DNA of 48,684 nucleotides from Spirochaetales bacterium (lineage in GTDB: Bacteria > Spirochaetota > Spirochaetia > SZUA-6 > JAFGRV01): positions 1 through 48,684 of the forward strand of contig JAFGWI010000004.1 in assembly GCA_016937215.1 (NCBI GenBank), written 5' to 3'. The position numbers and the translations under genes are program-made. The notes below the pieces were generated by a model. The model did not search any database. It saw only the letters and a list, made by a program, of their open reading frames with translations, and had not been told where the DNA came from. Positions 26,002 to 34,783 of the stretch are shown one piece after another (positions within the stretch are counted from its first letter, which is position 1; each line of letters opens with the position of its first letter).

Positions 26002-26430
26002 ATGGCAGATTATACCACAACAATGAAAACCAATTTTTCTGTTGAAATCGATGGCATTGATTACGGAAACTTTACTTCCGTGACTGGCCTTGGAGCAACA
26101 GCTGAAATCACCGATGATATCGGTGGTATGGACAGAAACGCAAGAAAGATTCCTGGAAAAGTTAAGTACGAAACAGTTGTACTCACCAGAAATGCGGACC
26201 CGAAAGATTCTGTGTTAAGACAATGGTGGCAGACCGTTGAACGCGGTACTCCCGAAAGAAAAGCTATTTCTGTTGTTCTTTACGACCGAAATGGTGTTGA
26301 TGAAATCGCGCGAAGAAACATGTTCGAATGTGTTCCTTGCGGATGGGACATGTCTGATCTTAACAGTAATGAAAACGGCGCTATCACTGAAAGCATATCT
26401 TTTGTATATGAAGACGGTGATTGGGGTTAA
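26002..26430 (+). CDS. CIS inner tube protein 1, gp19/Hcp-like
   Basis: A 142-aa tube subunit (Afp1/Afp5 type). It starts with TNFSVEIDGIDYGNFTSVTGL, has KYETVVLTRNADPKDSVLRQWW and ends with the typical SISFVYEDGDW. Rings of this protein stack to make the delivered tube. It lies 29 bp behind sheath 1, and a perfect 12-bp hairpin follows it. Confidence 0.95.
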   Translation: MADYTTTMKTNFSVEIDGIDYGNFTSVTGLGATAEITDDIGGMDRNARKIPGKVKYETVVLTRNADPKDSVLRQWWQTVERGTPERKAISVVLYDRNGVDEIARRNMFECVPCGWDMSDLNSNENGAITESISFVYEDGDWG

Positions 26431-26445
26431 GATTAAAGATTTTTG

Positions 26446-26480
26446 GCAGCCTGTTTCACAAAGAAACAGGCTGCATATTT
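26446..26480 (+). terminator. Hairpin after sheath/tube, partial terminator or mRNA stabiliser
   Basis: GCAGCCTGTTTC (26446-26457) and GAAACAGGCTGC (26463-26474) form a perfect 12-bp stem with a 5-nt loop, followed by ATATTTTA and then the ribosome site of the next gene. The T tract is short, so read-through is likely. It would raise the ratio of sheath and tube message over downstream genes. Confidence 0.65.
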
Positions 26481-26489
26481 TAAAGGAAA

Positions 26490-27794
26490 ATGATTATGAA
26501 TAAGATGCCTTTGATTTTTGCCTTGTTTTGCTTGATATTTGTTTTCTCACTTACAACCCTTTCGGCAGAAGGCATAATGGAAATGTTCGCTCCTCCAGAG
26601 GAACCTGAAGAAGTACCCACACTTCAGGAGCTTTTTGAAGGAATGGCTGAGGATATTCCTCCTGTTGCAATATTAAAACCTGAAATAGGTGAGGGGGTAG
26701 ATCCTGAGTTGGCAAAAGAAGTTCTCGATAATTTAATTTCGATTTTTATCAAGCAAAATATTTACAGACCCTATAGTATCACAAAATGGCTTGAAGAAAG
26801 TTATCTGAAAAATGGTCAGAACGTTGCCGACATTGTTAAAACCGCGGCTATTGAAAAATTCGCGGTCAATACACTTATAACATCATCTTTCCGATTGATT
26901 AATGGCAAGATTTTGCTTCGGCTTGGTTTTTATCATCTTGCTGATCCCCTGAATCCTGTCTATTTTTTAAGATATTTTGATACTCTGGAAAGTTGGTATC
27001 TTCAGATACCTGAATTACTACAAGAAATCAAGTTACGTGAGAATAAAGCGATTCATCCTTTTAAAACCTCGAGTATATACGTAAAAAATTTCCCATCCAG
27101 TTTGTATTTATATTCAGAATTAAATACCGGTGAATTTGAATTTACAAATATTTCCATTTTAAAAATCGGGCCTCAGGATTTTCGAAAAAATCAAGATTTG
27201 ATCCGAGATTTATTAACCTATGAATTACATTCCAGCCAAATAGTAAGTGTCATTTCCGATGATCTGCAATTTTATCACAAACCCAATGGAAAGTCTCCAT
27301 GTGAATATACTATAGATGGTGAATTACGAATTTCATCAAAAATGCAGTTGATATTGTTTACCATTTATAAAAATGCCGCAAATGGCAACGTTACAAAAAT
27401 GTTTGATTACCAAGTGCCTGTGAATGGAATTGATATCAGCACTTTACATGAGTCACTGCGTTATATAACAAAAATCATTTATGATCAGATTTTACTGGAT
27501 AGTGATCTTGAAAATGTAAGTTATAATAATTTTAATTTTTCCAGTTACGGAGATCGATTATATTTCAATAATTTTTTTATTGGCAATCCTGTTCAGAATA
27601 ATTTTTGTCTGCCAGTCGGTTGTCACTGGTTTTCGTTATTGAAAGTTGATGATAACGGAAAAGTCCTTTCCGGAAAAATTGATGAGTCAACGGTAGCTGT
27701 GTTCGTATCGCCCATGGATCTGGACGGGCAAATATTCGATCGCACAACAGCGCGATATATACAACAGCTTTTAACAACAGCAAAGGAGAATTAA
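26490..27794 (+). CDS. Exported protein of unknown function inside CIS operon
   Basis: A 434-aa protein with a classical signal peptide (LIFALFCLIFVFSLTTLSAEG, cleavage near residue 27) and no further membrane helix. Residues about 55-200 (PPVAILKPEIG...) resemble the TolB-N/CsgG-like start of periplasmic assembly proteins. Residues about 365-400 (DRLYFNNFFIGN...LPVGCHWFSLL) look PEGA-like. Both are weak matches by eye. ATGs at 26490 and 26496 are in frame; the second has better spacing to AAGGA. It is followed immediately by a lipoprotein gene. Exported proteins are unexpected inside a cytoplasmically assembled CIS operon. Confidence 0.7.
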   Translation: MIMNKMPLIFALFCLIFVFSLTTLSAEGIMEMFAPPEEPEEVPTLQELFEGMAEDIPPVAILKPEIGEGVDPELAKEVLDNLISIFIKQNIYRPYSITKWLEESYLKNGQNVADIVKTAAIEKFAVNTLITSSFRLINGKILLRLGFYHLADPLNPVYFLRYFDTLESWYLQIPELLQEIKLRENKAIHPFKTSSIYVKNFPSSLYLYSELNTGEFEFTNISILKIGPQDFRKNQDLIRDLLTYELHSSQIVSVISDDLQFYHKPNGKSPCEYTIDGELRISSKMQLILFTIYKNAANGNVTKMFDYQVPVNGIDISTLHESLRYITKIIYDQILLDSDLENVSYNNFNFSSYGDRLYFNNFFIGNPVQNNFCLPVGCHWFSLLKVDDNGKVLSGKIDESTVAVFVSPMDLDGQIFDRTTARYIQQLLTTAKEN

Positions 27795-28214
27795 TTGAAA
27801 AAATTTATTTTTTTATTCTTGTTATTCAGTATAGTTTATTCCTGTGCATCAAAGGAAACTCCTGTAATTGAAGATAAGCTTACGTTAACAGAGCTTGAAC
27901 CTTTGCGAGTCACTCAAGAGCCTCCTGATTCGACTCCAGGTCCTGATTTATTGGTGGATGTCAATGGTGTTATTGTTGAAATTGAGGTTAAAAAGGGTGA
28001 GCAGAAATTTATTTATATTAAAACAGGGGGCAGTCATCTTGGATTACCACTTGGAACTGAAGGTGAAATTTTTGAAGATGAAACTTACGCGAAACTAGTT
28101 GGGAAATTTAAGGTAATTGAAGAATTTCCCGGTTATTTTTATTGTGAATTAATCGATCTTCTTTATACGATAAAAATCGAGCAGCCAGTAATTTTGAAAG
28201 TTAAAAAGCAGTAA
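27795..28214 (+). CDS. Small predicted lipoprotein inside CIS operon
   Basis: A 139-aa protein with a lipoprotein signal: MKK, hydrophobic stretch, then VYSC with Cys17. The mature domain (about 45-139) is beta-rich and has G-rich turns (GGSHLGLPLGTEGEIF). TTG start directly after the previous stop, with AAGGAGAA 4-5 nt upstream. It is translationally coupled to the 434-aa exported protein; the two probably form an envelope complex. No family recognised. Confidence 0.7.
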   Translation: MKKFIFLFLLFSIVYSCASKETPVIEDKLTLTELEPLRVTQEPPDSTPGPDLLVDVNGVIVEIEVKKGEQKFIYIKTGGSHLGLPLGTEGEIFEDETYAKLVGKFKVIEEFPGYFYCELIDLLYTIKIEQPVILKVKKQ

Positions 28215-28240
28215 ATTTATATTGAAAAAAGGAGGATTCT

Positions 28241-28639
28241 ATGTCCCATTTTACAAAGGTTAAAACTAAAATCAAAAATATAGAGATGCTTAAATTAGCT
28301 TTAAAAACCTTGGGAATGAGCTATGAAGAAGCCATAGAGAATAAAAAGGTCATAGTAAAGGGCTGGGAAAAAAACAATTTAGAAGCAGATTTGTCCATTA
28401 ATCCCGGGTGTTCTTATGGAATTGCTGTAAATAAAGTAAATGATGAGTATGAATTAAACGCCGATTGGTGGGCCATTGAAACATATACTGGTAAAACCCA
28501 GGAAGACTTAATAAATAAAATCGAAAAACAATATGCCTATGAGACAATTATGGATAAAATTAAGCAGCAAGGTTATTCAGTTGTAACAGAAGAAGAATCA
28601 AAAGATCAAATTAAGCTTGTGGTGAGGAGATGGGCATAA
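28241..28639 (+). CDS. DUF1257 (Ycf35-like) protein
   Basis: A 132-aa protein matching DUF1257/Ycf35: MSHFTKVKTKIKNIEMLKLAL at the start, then GCSYGIAVNKVNDEYEL, DWW and a C-terminal helix ending VVRRW. The biochemical role is unknown. In other bacteria and plastids, as I recall, it sits with the Ycf46 AAA ATPase, DUF2997 and a radical-SAM protein; all three occur at 36468-38818 in this operon. It overlaps the next baseplate gene by 10 nt, so it is embedded in the CIS operon rather than merely close to it. Confidence 0.85.
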   Translation: MSHFTKVKTKIKNIEMLKLALKTLGMSYEEAIENKKVIVKGWEKNNLEADLSINPGCSYGIAVNKVNDEYELNADWWAIETYTGKTQEDLINKIEKQYAYETIMDKIKQQGYSVVTEEESKDQIKLVVRRWA

Positions 28640-29427
28640 AGGAATTCGCATCAACATTAATCGGATTATCTCTTTTTAAGGCTAAAATGAAAATTAAGGA
28701 AAAGGGATATCGAGTTTCAAAAATTTCATTTACTGAATCCTCTACAAACCGATTATTGGTCTTAGATATAAATGCCATCAATGAAGAGGATAAATCAATA
28801 GCCTTGTCCGTATCCGGAACAAATCCCATTGCCTTTTTGCCATCAATGTATCAAAATAACGATTTTTTAAAACGGTTTTTGTGGATAAGTCAGCATTTAC
28901 ATTATGATACAATTTCCATTCTTGACAATTTGCATTATTATTTTACGCCATTAGAAGCCCCTGATGAGTTTGTTAACTGGATGGGCTCGTGGTTTAATGT
29001 GAGTGATAAACTTAATTTGTCTTCTGAGAAAATGCGTATTTTTTTGCAAAATGCCCTTAGGCTTTACAGGTGGCGCGGAACTAAAATAGGTCTGGAAAAT
29101 CTAGTTAAAATTGTCACAGGTGTTGAAATTCAGGTTTTTGAAAATTCCTTTCCCCTTGATGAATATATGGTTGATGAATCGATGAGCGTTGTAGGAGTAA
29201 TAACAGAAAGTTTTGAGAAAGAACAAAACTTTTTTACAGTGTTTATCGATCAGTACACCGATCAAATATCGCGAGACAACAAAAACGCTATTTTTGAATT
29301 GATTAAACAAGAAAAACCTGTAAATTCATATTTTTATGTTACATATAAAAGCAGAAAATTGGAAAAAACTGACGGTATTGTTATCGGACAAGAAACAACC
29401 GTGCAAGAGGACGGAATTCAGTCATGA
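28630..29427 (+). CDS. CIS baseplate protein, tail protein I-like (Afp12 type)
   Basis: A 265-aa protein. The TIGR02242-like phage tail domain (about 66-170) has LPSMYQNNDFLKRFLWI, PLEAPDEFVNWMGSWF and LYRWRGTKIGLENLVKI. This protein binds the J-like wedge protein in the baseplate. The N-terminal 60 aa are extra. The ATG directly abuts GGTGAGGAG, an unusually short spacing, but coupling from the overlapping DUF1257 gene may compensate. The stop overlaps the next start (ATGA). Confidence 0.88.
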   Translation: MGIKEFASTLIGLSLFKAKMKIKEKGYRVSKISFTESSTNRLLVLDINAINEEDKSIALSVSGTNPIAFLPSMYQNNDFLKRFLWISQHLHYDTISILDNLHYYFTPLEAPDEFVNWMGSWFNVSDKLNLSSEKMRIFLQNALRLYRWRGTKIGLENLVKIVTGVEIQVFENSFPLDEYMVDESMSVVGVITESFEKEQNFFTVFIDQYTDQISRDNKNAIFELIKQEKPVNSYFYVTYKSRKLEKTDGIVIGQETTVQEDGIQS

Positions 29428-30965
29428 GTAAAAATGGTATAAAAATTGATAAATTACCCCCTTTTAAAAGGGCCCATTTCTTTAATGGTTTAATAGCAAC
29501 CCCTCGATATTGGAACGAAATACAAGATTACGATTTCCGAAAAGAAAATTTTTATAATTCCCTTTTTCATGGTTTTGGAATTATTGAAGGTGTTATGGGA
29601 AACCTTAAAGTACAACCCATACAAGGTAGTAGTGGTTCCTCTCTTGCTGTTGTTGTTAATTCTGGCGCGGCAATAGATAAAATGGGGCGCTGTATTTATC
29701 TTTATGAGCCCCAAGCTCTAACTGTTGATTATAGAAAGTATAAACTTCCAACAACCGTTTATGTAACCATTCGCTATAAAGAAGTTATGGAAGATTTTTA
29801 TCAAAATGAAGATAATCCTGACCTTCAAGGGTATCAAAAGAAACTTGAAAACGGAATAGTTGATATACGGAATTCTGAACCAGATGACAAGGAATTATTG
29901 GAATTAGCACGTATATATCTTGAAGAAGATAAAAATGGTGAAATACCGGGTATAAAAGAGAGCAAGGATTTCGCGAATCCCGGTCCAAATACCATCGACA
30001 CTCGTTTTCTGGCTTGGGCAAGTGTGGCTCGGGAAGGTCTTTCTCCCTATCTTAAAACGTTTTTAGCCAATATTCTTGATAAAACACGCAATATTGCGCA
30101 AATATCCCATGACGCGATAAGTCTTCCAAGTTTTCGAGACCTTCAGGTAGTGGCTTTGACGGCAAAAATGCTGGTTCAATGCGGTGACCTTCGTTTTAAT
30201 GATGTTATTCATGTTTTATATCCTCTATTTGATATTGATAATCAAATTCTACAGGATATGCTTGATTATGAGCGAAAAGAAGAAAAGCATCTTTTTACCA
30301 TGAATGAAAATTTTGAAACCATTAAATCTTCTGTTTTTGAAATCGGAGATATGATAAAATCCTATGATGGAAGTTACGAAATCATCGATGAAATAATTCG
30401 AAAGCATCAAATTTTTATTGATGGCGTTAGGAATCTATTCGTAACCAAAAAATTGAATATTAATGATGTTATGTTGATGAGCGGTGAGCTCCCGCGAATA
30501 TTATTAATCGGGGAAGAAAGATACACGCTTGTCGATTTTCTTGATTTAAAGGATCAGGAGAGTATAAATGGCCATCAACTTCGTTTTGAAGGCAATAGGG
30601 ATGTGACAACCTCAAATATCGCATTATCCTATCCCGACGGTGAGGTTGTTCGTGACACGATTAAGCGTTATGTGGGTGGGTCTGCTCATTTTGTGTTAAA
30701 AAACATTATTAAAAAACGTAAATTACTGCTGATTCGTCGAACAGATATTGTTGCCGGAAATTACAGCATTGACGTGCTTTTGGGTGATGAATCAAATAGA
30801 CGAATACTCAATATTGATACTTCCGATTCTAAATTTCGATGGAGGAATAGCTTTGTTCAGTTTGAAGAAGATGAAGTGGAAGATCATTCCATACCTGTTG
30901 AATTTAGAATGGGTGATACTGGTAGAGATAATTTTGCAAAAGTCTGGATTTATCAGAGATTATAA
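29424..30965 (+). CDS. CIS baseplate-associated or fibre-anchor protein
   Basis: A 513-aa protein. The N-terminus has the pattern RAHFFNGLIATPRYWNEIQ followed by FYNSLFHGFGIIEGV. I recognise the general form (FFNGxLLTxxDFxxEQ...LHGxGVxxGL) from structural genes in CIS and phage-like loci. A beta-rich region follows, then a helical region (about 190-340). Its location next to gpI suggests baseplate periphery or fibre attachment. Exact role unknown. Confidence 0.6.
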   Translation: MSKNGIKIDKLPPFKRAHFFNGLIATPRYWNEIQDYDFRKENFYNSLFHGFGIIEGVMGNLKVQPIQGSSGSSLAVVVNSGAAIDKMGRCIYLYEPQALTVDYRKYKLPTTVYVTIRYKEVMEDFYQNEDNPDLQGYQKKLENGIVDIRNSEPDDKELLELARIYLEEDKNGEIPGIKESKDFANPGPNTIDTRFLAWASVAREGLSPYLKTFLANILDKTRNIAQISHDAISLPSFRDLQVVALTAKMLVQCGDLRFNDVIHVLYPLFDIDNQILQDMLDYERKEEKHLFTMNENFETIKSSVFEIGDMIKSYDGSYEIIDEIIRKHQIFIDGVRNLFVTKKLNINDVMLMSGELPRILLIGEERYTLVDFLDLKDQESINGHQLRFEGNRDVTTSNIALSYPDGEVVRDTIKRYVGGSAHFVLKNIIKKRKLLLIRRTDIVAGNYSIDVLLGDESNRRILNIDTSDSKFRWRNSFVQFEEDEVEDHSIPVEFRMGDTGRDNFAKVWIYQRL

Positions 30966-30977
30966 GGAGCAGTTGAA

Positions 30978-31352
30978 ATGGTTTTGTTCGGCAAAAAATA
31001 CTGTAAAAAGGGTCATAAAATGGACCCATCCTGGAAAATATGCCCTGTGTGCATCACTCCTTTAACTGGATGGTTGGTTCATTTTGAAGAAGGTAAGGTT
31101 TCACAAATTTACGATGTTCATCTTGGAAAAAATCTAGTAGGTAAAGGCGAAGAATGTGAAGTCAGAATATTATTGGATTCGATTCAAAGACATCATGCCT
31201 TGATTATGTCCAAGGATGGAGAATATAAATTGATTGCCCAAAGTTCAGAAAGCTTGGTAATGGTTAATGGTAATGATATTTCATCCATTAATTTAATTGA
31301 TGGTGATATGATAACATTGGGAAAATCAGAATTTAAATTTAAATCCATATAA
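30978..31352 (+). CDS. Zinc-ribbon plus FHA-domain protein
   Basis: A 124-aa cytoplasmic protein. A zinc-ribbon-like N-terminus has C9, H13 and CPVC (22-25). An FHA domain follows (about 45-124), with GKNLVGKGEECEVRI, RHHALI and a conserved VNGNDI turn. The FHA position usually Ser in S-R-x-H is Gln70 and the usual Gly-Arg is Gly-Lys, so phospho-Thr binding may be weak or absent. FHA proteins regulate type VI secretion through Thr phosphorylation, but no kinase or phosphatase is in this window. It lies directly upstream of the vWA membrane protein, which carries a similar zinc ribbon. Confidence 0.82.
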   Translation: MVLFGKKYCKKGHKMDPSWKICPVCITPLTGWLVHFEEGKVSQIYDVHLGKNLVGKGEECEVRILLDSIQRHHALIMSKDGEYKLIAQSSESLVMVNGNDISSINLIDGDMITLGKSEFKFKSI

Positions 31353-31378
31353 GGTGAATACAATAAAGGACCGTTTTT

Positions 31379-32554
31379 ATGAATAATAACAGTAAATTAA
31401 GGAAAGCAGTATTTCTCGGAATATTTCTCATATCGGGTTTGAAAATTTTTGCCCAGGATCAATTATCAGTTCGAATTGAAATGATAGAATCAAGGAACTT
31501 TCCCTATATGGAAGCTATCATTGATATTGAAGATGGAAAAGGTGAACCCATTCTTTCAATGGTTAAATCGAATATAAAAGTAACAGTAGATCTTGATAAA
31601 ACTATAAATCAAATCAGTTTGGACCGTTTTGCTGCTACTGAAAGGCCCATTAATTATTATGTGTTAATGACAAATTCAGGCTTAACTCGAGGACAACCCT
31701 TGGCCATGCAAAAAGAAGCTGTTTTAAATATTGTTGATTCCATGAAGCCAAAGGATTCCATAACTGTATTTACAGTGGGGTTAGAACCTGTATCTATTAT
31801 TGAAACGACCAATAAAGAAAAATTTGATAAAGCCATCCTCGATGAATTAGATATTACAGAAAAACAATCCAAACTCTATGATTCTTTAATCGGAATTTCC
31901 CGGGTCATAAAAGAGGACATGAAAAAACGCTCCATTAGTAACAACCGTACTGTTTTGATTTTATTAACCGATGGTAGAGATCAGGAAAGCCGCAGCGCTT
32001 TTGAAGATGTGGTTTCTGAGTACGATATTAATGTTGCCATTTATTCAATCGGCATCAGGCTTTTGGGCGCCCAGTCTCTGAGTTCCATTAACTCACTTTC
32101 TGACAGAACAGGAGGCCATTATTTTTATTCTCCTGATGTAGAGCAAGTACCATACCGGATGAAAGCAATTTTGAATATGATATCTTCATCTTACTTGCTT
32201 TCATTTAACGTGACTGGTGTTACAGCTGATGATGATCGTCATCAAATTAAGATTGCGGTAGAAGATAAAGGTATGAGTGATGAAGCCTATAAAACCTTTA
32301 TTGCCGTTAAAGTACCTTTTCCTTTTTGGCTCCGTGTAGTTCTAATCATTATAGCTGTTTTATTAATAGCTGCATTTATTGTATTGACTCTTCTTAGCCG
32401 AAGGCGCGAACGAAAAGCCTTGGGTATTGGTAAACGACGATGTGATGATTGTGGAAGGCGATTGCGTGATGACTGGGAATTTTGTCCCTTTTGTCGCTAT
32501 TTAAAGAAAGACAAAAAACGCAAAAAAAAGAAAAAGGATGGTGATGCAAAATAA
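31379..32554 (+). CDS. vWA-domain membrane protein with cytoplasmic zinc ribbon
   Basis: A 391-aa protein. Signal peptide (1-25), vWA domain (about 88-275) facing outward, one transmembrane helix (about 317-340), then a cytoplasmic tail with a zinc ribbon (C355, C358, C369, C372) and a Lys-rich end. The MIDAS DxSxS is degraded: T98-N-S-G-L, although TDG (197-199) remains, so metal binding is doubtful. The ribbon (CDDCGRRLRDDWEFCPFC) resembles that of the neighbouring FHA protein, hinting at a shared partner. Its stop overlaps the sheath 2 start (TAATG). It is a candidate membrane anchor or trigger of the CIS. Confidence 0.75.
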   Translation: MNNNSKLRKAVFLGIFLISGLKIFAQDQLSVRIEMIESRNFPYMEAIIDIEDGKGEPILSMVKSNIKVTVDLDKTINQISLDRFAATERPINYYVLMTNSGLTRGQPLAMQKEAVLNIVDSMKPKDSITVFTVGLEPVSIIETTNKEKFDKAILDELDITEKQSKLYDSLIGISRVIKEDMKKRSISNNRTVLILLTDGRDQESRSAFEDVVSEYDINVAIYSIGIRLLGAQSLSSINSLSDRTGGHYFYSPDVEQVPYRMKAILNMISSSYLLSFNVTGVTADDDRHQIKIAVEDKGMSDEAYKTFIAVKVPFPFWLRVVLIIIAVLLIAAFIVLTLLSRRRERKALGIGKRRCDDCGRRLRDDWEFCPFCRYLKKDKKRKKKKKDGDAK

Positions 32555-34329
32555 TGGCCATGTTTAGCCAGGGGTCTATTCCAGGGGTTTATATTCGTTC
32601 TCCCCGTGATGTATCAAATAATATAAAACTCAGTAATCAGACAATCGCTGGCTTTGTCGGACTGGCTCATAAAGGTCCGATAGATGAACCGGTTAAAATA
32701 ACCGATTTTAATCAGTTTATAGATATTTTTGGCGGTTTTGATTCCATCGGCTATCTTCCTTATTCTGTATATTCATATTTTAATAGTGGCGGAAAAATTT
32801 GTTATGTTGTGAGAACAGCGCACAGGGGCGAAAATGGAATTTCCAAGGCTTCACTCCCTTTAACAAGTGTTTTCAGTGATGACAAAATACTTGTAACAGC
32901 GAAAACTCCCGGGAGCTGGGGTAATAAAATTAATGTGCGGACGTGGTATGAAAAAGAACGTACTCTGAAATGGAAACTGATTGAAGGTGAAAAAAAATCT
33001 TATCTGGAAATAGACTTAAGTCAAAACGAAGTTGGCGATAAAGTTAGGGTCTTTTACACTGATGGTAAAAAGGTTATTTTTAGCGTCAGTGATTCTGCGG
33101 TTAAAAAAGGGTTTGTCACCATTCCATTAAGCACTGAGCATAAAAATGCGATTGCCTCTGGGGAAGAACCTGTTGTTCATCAGGTGCGTTTAAATATAAG
33201 TTTGACAGATGGCGATATTGTGGAGGACTATCTTTATTTAAGTACGCGATCCAATGACAGGAGATTTTATCTAGATCGATTGGCAACATCAAAATTGGTA
33301 GATATACAAGCAGATGATATTGATGTTGAAGTGTGGCTACCTCCTGAGACTAATGTCAACTGCTTAACCATGGGCAGGGACGGTATTCTTGAATTAAGTG
33401 CCGGTGACTTTATTGGTTATTATAAGGGACCCTATAATTACAGAGGCCTAGGGGTTTTGGAATCCTTAACTGAGGTGAACGTAATCTGCGTGCCAGACCT
33501 AAGTTTATTGACTCAAATTTATCAAAATGATCAACAAAAAGCCAAAGATTATGTTCATGCTGTTCAGATAGAAATGATAGCCCAGGCAGAAAAACTTGGG
33601 AACCGAATGGCATTATTTGATGCTCCTGATTTGCAAAATCCGCTGGAATTAGTTGCCCTAGCTAATAAATATGACAGTGCTCATGCTGCTATGTATTATC
33701 CGCAAATAGAGATTATCGATCCGAAAGTGGCAGATGGTAGTTCTACAATTTATATACCGCCTTGTGGTGCTATTGCTGGCACAATCGCAAAATGCGATGC
33801 TGATGAAGGGCATTTCAGAGCTCCTGCCGGAATACTTGTTCCTGGCGCTGTTGGTGTGAAACAAAAATTGGATGACGAGATATTTCAAACTGTTTACGCT
33901 AATGGAATAAACGTCATGAAACGAATTCCAGGAAAAGGAATAAAAATTTGGGGGGCAAGAACCCTTTCGTCAGATCCGAATTGGCGGTATATTAATGTGA
34001 GACGCACCTTTTCTGTATTGTCTCGGGCTATTCGAGAGGGAATGGGTTGGGCCGTTTTTGAGCCTAACAATATGGGATTGCGAAAACGTATAATGAGGCA
34101 TGTTTCCGCATTCTTAATTGATATGTGGAGGAAAGGCTATCTTTCGGGAAAAAATCCAGAAGAAGCTTTTTTTATTCGTTGTGATAATGAATTAAATCCT
34201 CCGGAAAATATTGATGCTGGAATTATCACTGTAATGGTTGGTTTATGTATTTCTAAACCTGCAGAATATATAGTCGTCACCTTAAACGCAGTTAAGGATG
34301 ATGCAAATGTTGTGATTCAGGAGGCCTAA
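32554..34329 (+). CDS. CIS sheath protein 2, long form
   Basis: A 591-aa sheath homologue with the same N-terminal (SIPGVYIRSP, GFVGLAHKGPIDEP) and C-terminal (GIKIWGARTLSSDPNWRYIN, NPPENIDAG) signatures as sheath 1. It has about 180 extra residues (about 90-290) forming an additional beta-rich domain, as in Afp4-like or phage sheaths. It is probably a minor, baseplate-proximal or surface-decorating ring; its relative abundance is unknown. It is coupled to the upstream vWA gene by TAATG overlap and followed by tube 2. Confidence 0.93.
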   Translation: MAMFSQGSIPGVYIRSPRDVSNNIKLSNQTIAGFVGLAHKGPIDEPVKITDFNQFIDIFGGFDSIGYLPYSVYSYFNSGGKICYVVRTAHRGENGISKASLPLTSVFSDDKILVTAKTPGSWGNKINVRTWYEKERTLKWKLIEGEKKSYLEIDLSQNEVGDKVRVFYTDGKKVIFSVSDSAVKKGFVTIPLSTEHKNAIASGEEPVVHQVRLNISLTDGDIVEDYLYLSTRSNDRRFYLDRLATSKLVDIQADDIDVEVWLPPETNVNCLTMGRDGILELSAGDFIGYYKGPYNYRGLGVLESLTEVNVICVPDLSLLTQIYQNDQQKAKDYVHAVQIEMIAQAEKLGNRMALFDAPDLQNPLELVALANKYDSAHAAMYYPQIEIIDPKVADGSSTIYIPPCGAIAGTIAKCDADEGHFRAPAGILVPGAVGVKQKLDDEIFQTVYANGINVMKRIPGKGIKIWGARTLSSDPNWRYINVRRTFSVLSRAIREGMGWAVFEPNNMGLRKRIMRHVSAFLIDMWRKGYLSGKNPEEAFFIRCDNELNPPENIDAGIITVMVGLCISKPAEYIVVTLNAVKDDANVVIQEA

Positions 34330-34330
34330 A

Positions 34331-34774
34331 ATGGCAGAAAAAAGAGTTGAATCTTTTTTACCAAGTTTTTTTACTATTGAAATTGAAGGTATAGAATGTG
34401 GAAAATTTTTTAAATGTGAAGGCCTGGAGGCTGAAACATACATCTATGAGGTCGAAGAAGGCGGATTAAATACGAATACTCATAAGTTTTTCGGACGTAC
34501 ACGTTATGCCAATATCCTGTTGGAAAATGGTATGACTGATAACAACGATTTATGGAACTGGTATTCTGATACAGTATTAAAAGAAGACAAAATCGAGCGT
34601 AAAAATGGTTCCATAATTATGTACGACAGCGCGAATAACGAATTAAAGCGATGGAATTTTTATAGAGCTTTACCTTGCAGATGGATAGGTCCAAAACTGG
34701 GAATGAAGATGGACGGTTGTGCAGTTGAAAAATTAGAAATAGCCCATGAGGGCATTGAAGTACAAAACGCTTAG
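34331..34774 (+). CDS. CIS inner tube protein 2 (Afp5-like)
   Basis: A 147-aa tube-family protein with FFTIEIEGIECGKFFKCEGLE, RYANILLENGMTDNNDLWNW and a C-terminal LEIAHEGIEV. It diverges from tube 1, as expected for the baseplate-proximal tube adaptor that joins hub and main tube. It begins 1 bp after sheath 2. Confidence 0.9.
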   Translation: MAEKRVESFLPSFFTIEIEGIECGKFFKCEGLEAETYIYEVEEGGLNTNTHKFFGRTRYANILLENGMTDNNDLWNWYSDTVLKEDKIERKNGSIIMYDSANNELKRWNFYRALPCRWIGPKLGMKMDGCAVEKLEIAHEGIEVQNA

Positions 34775-34783
34775 GGGGGAAGA

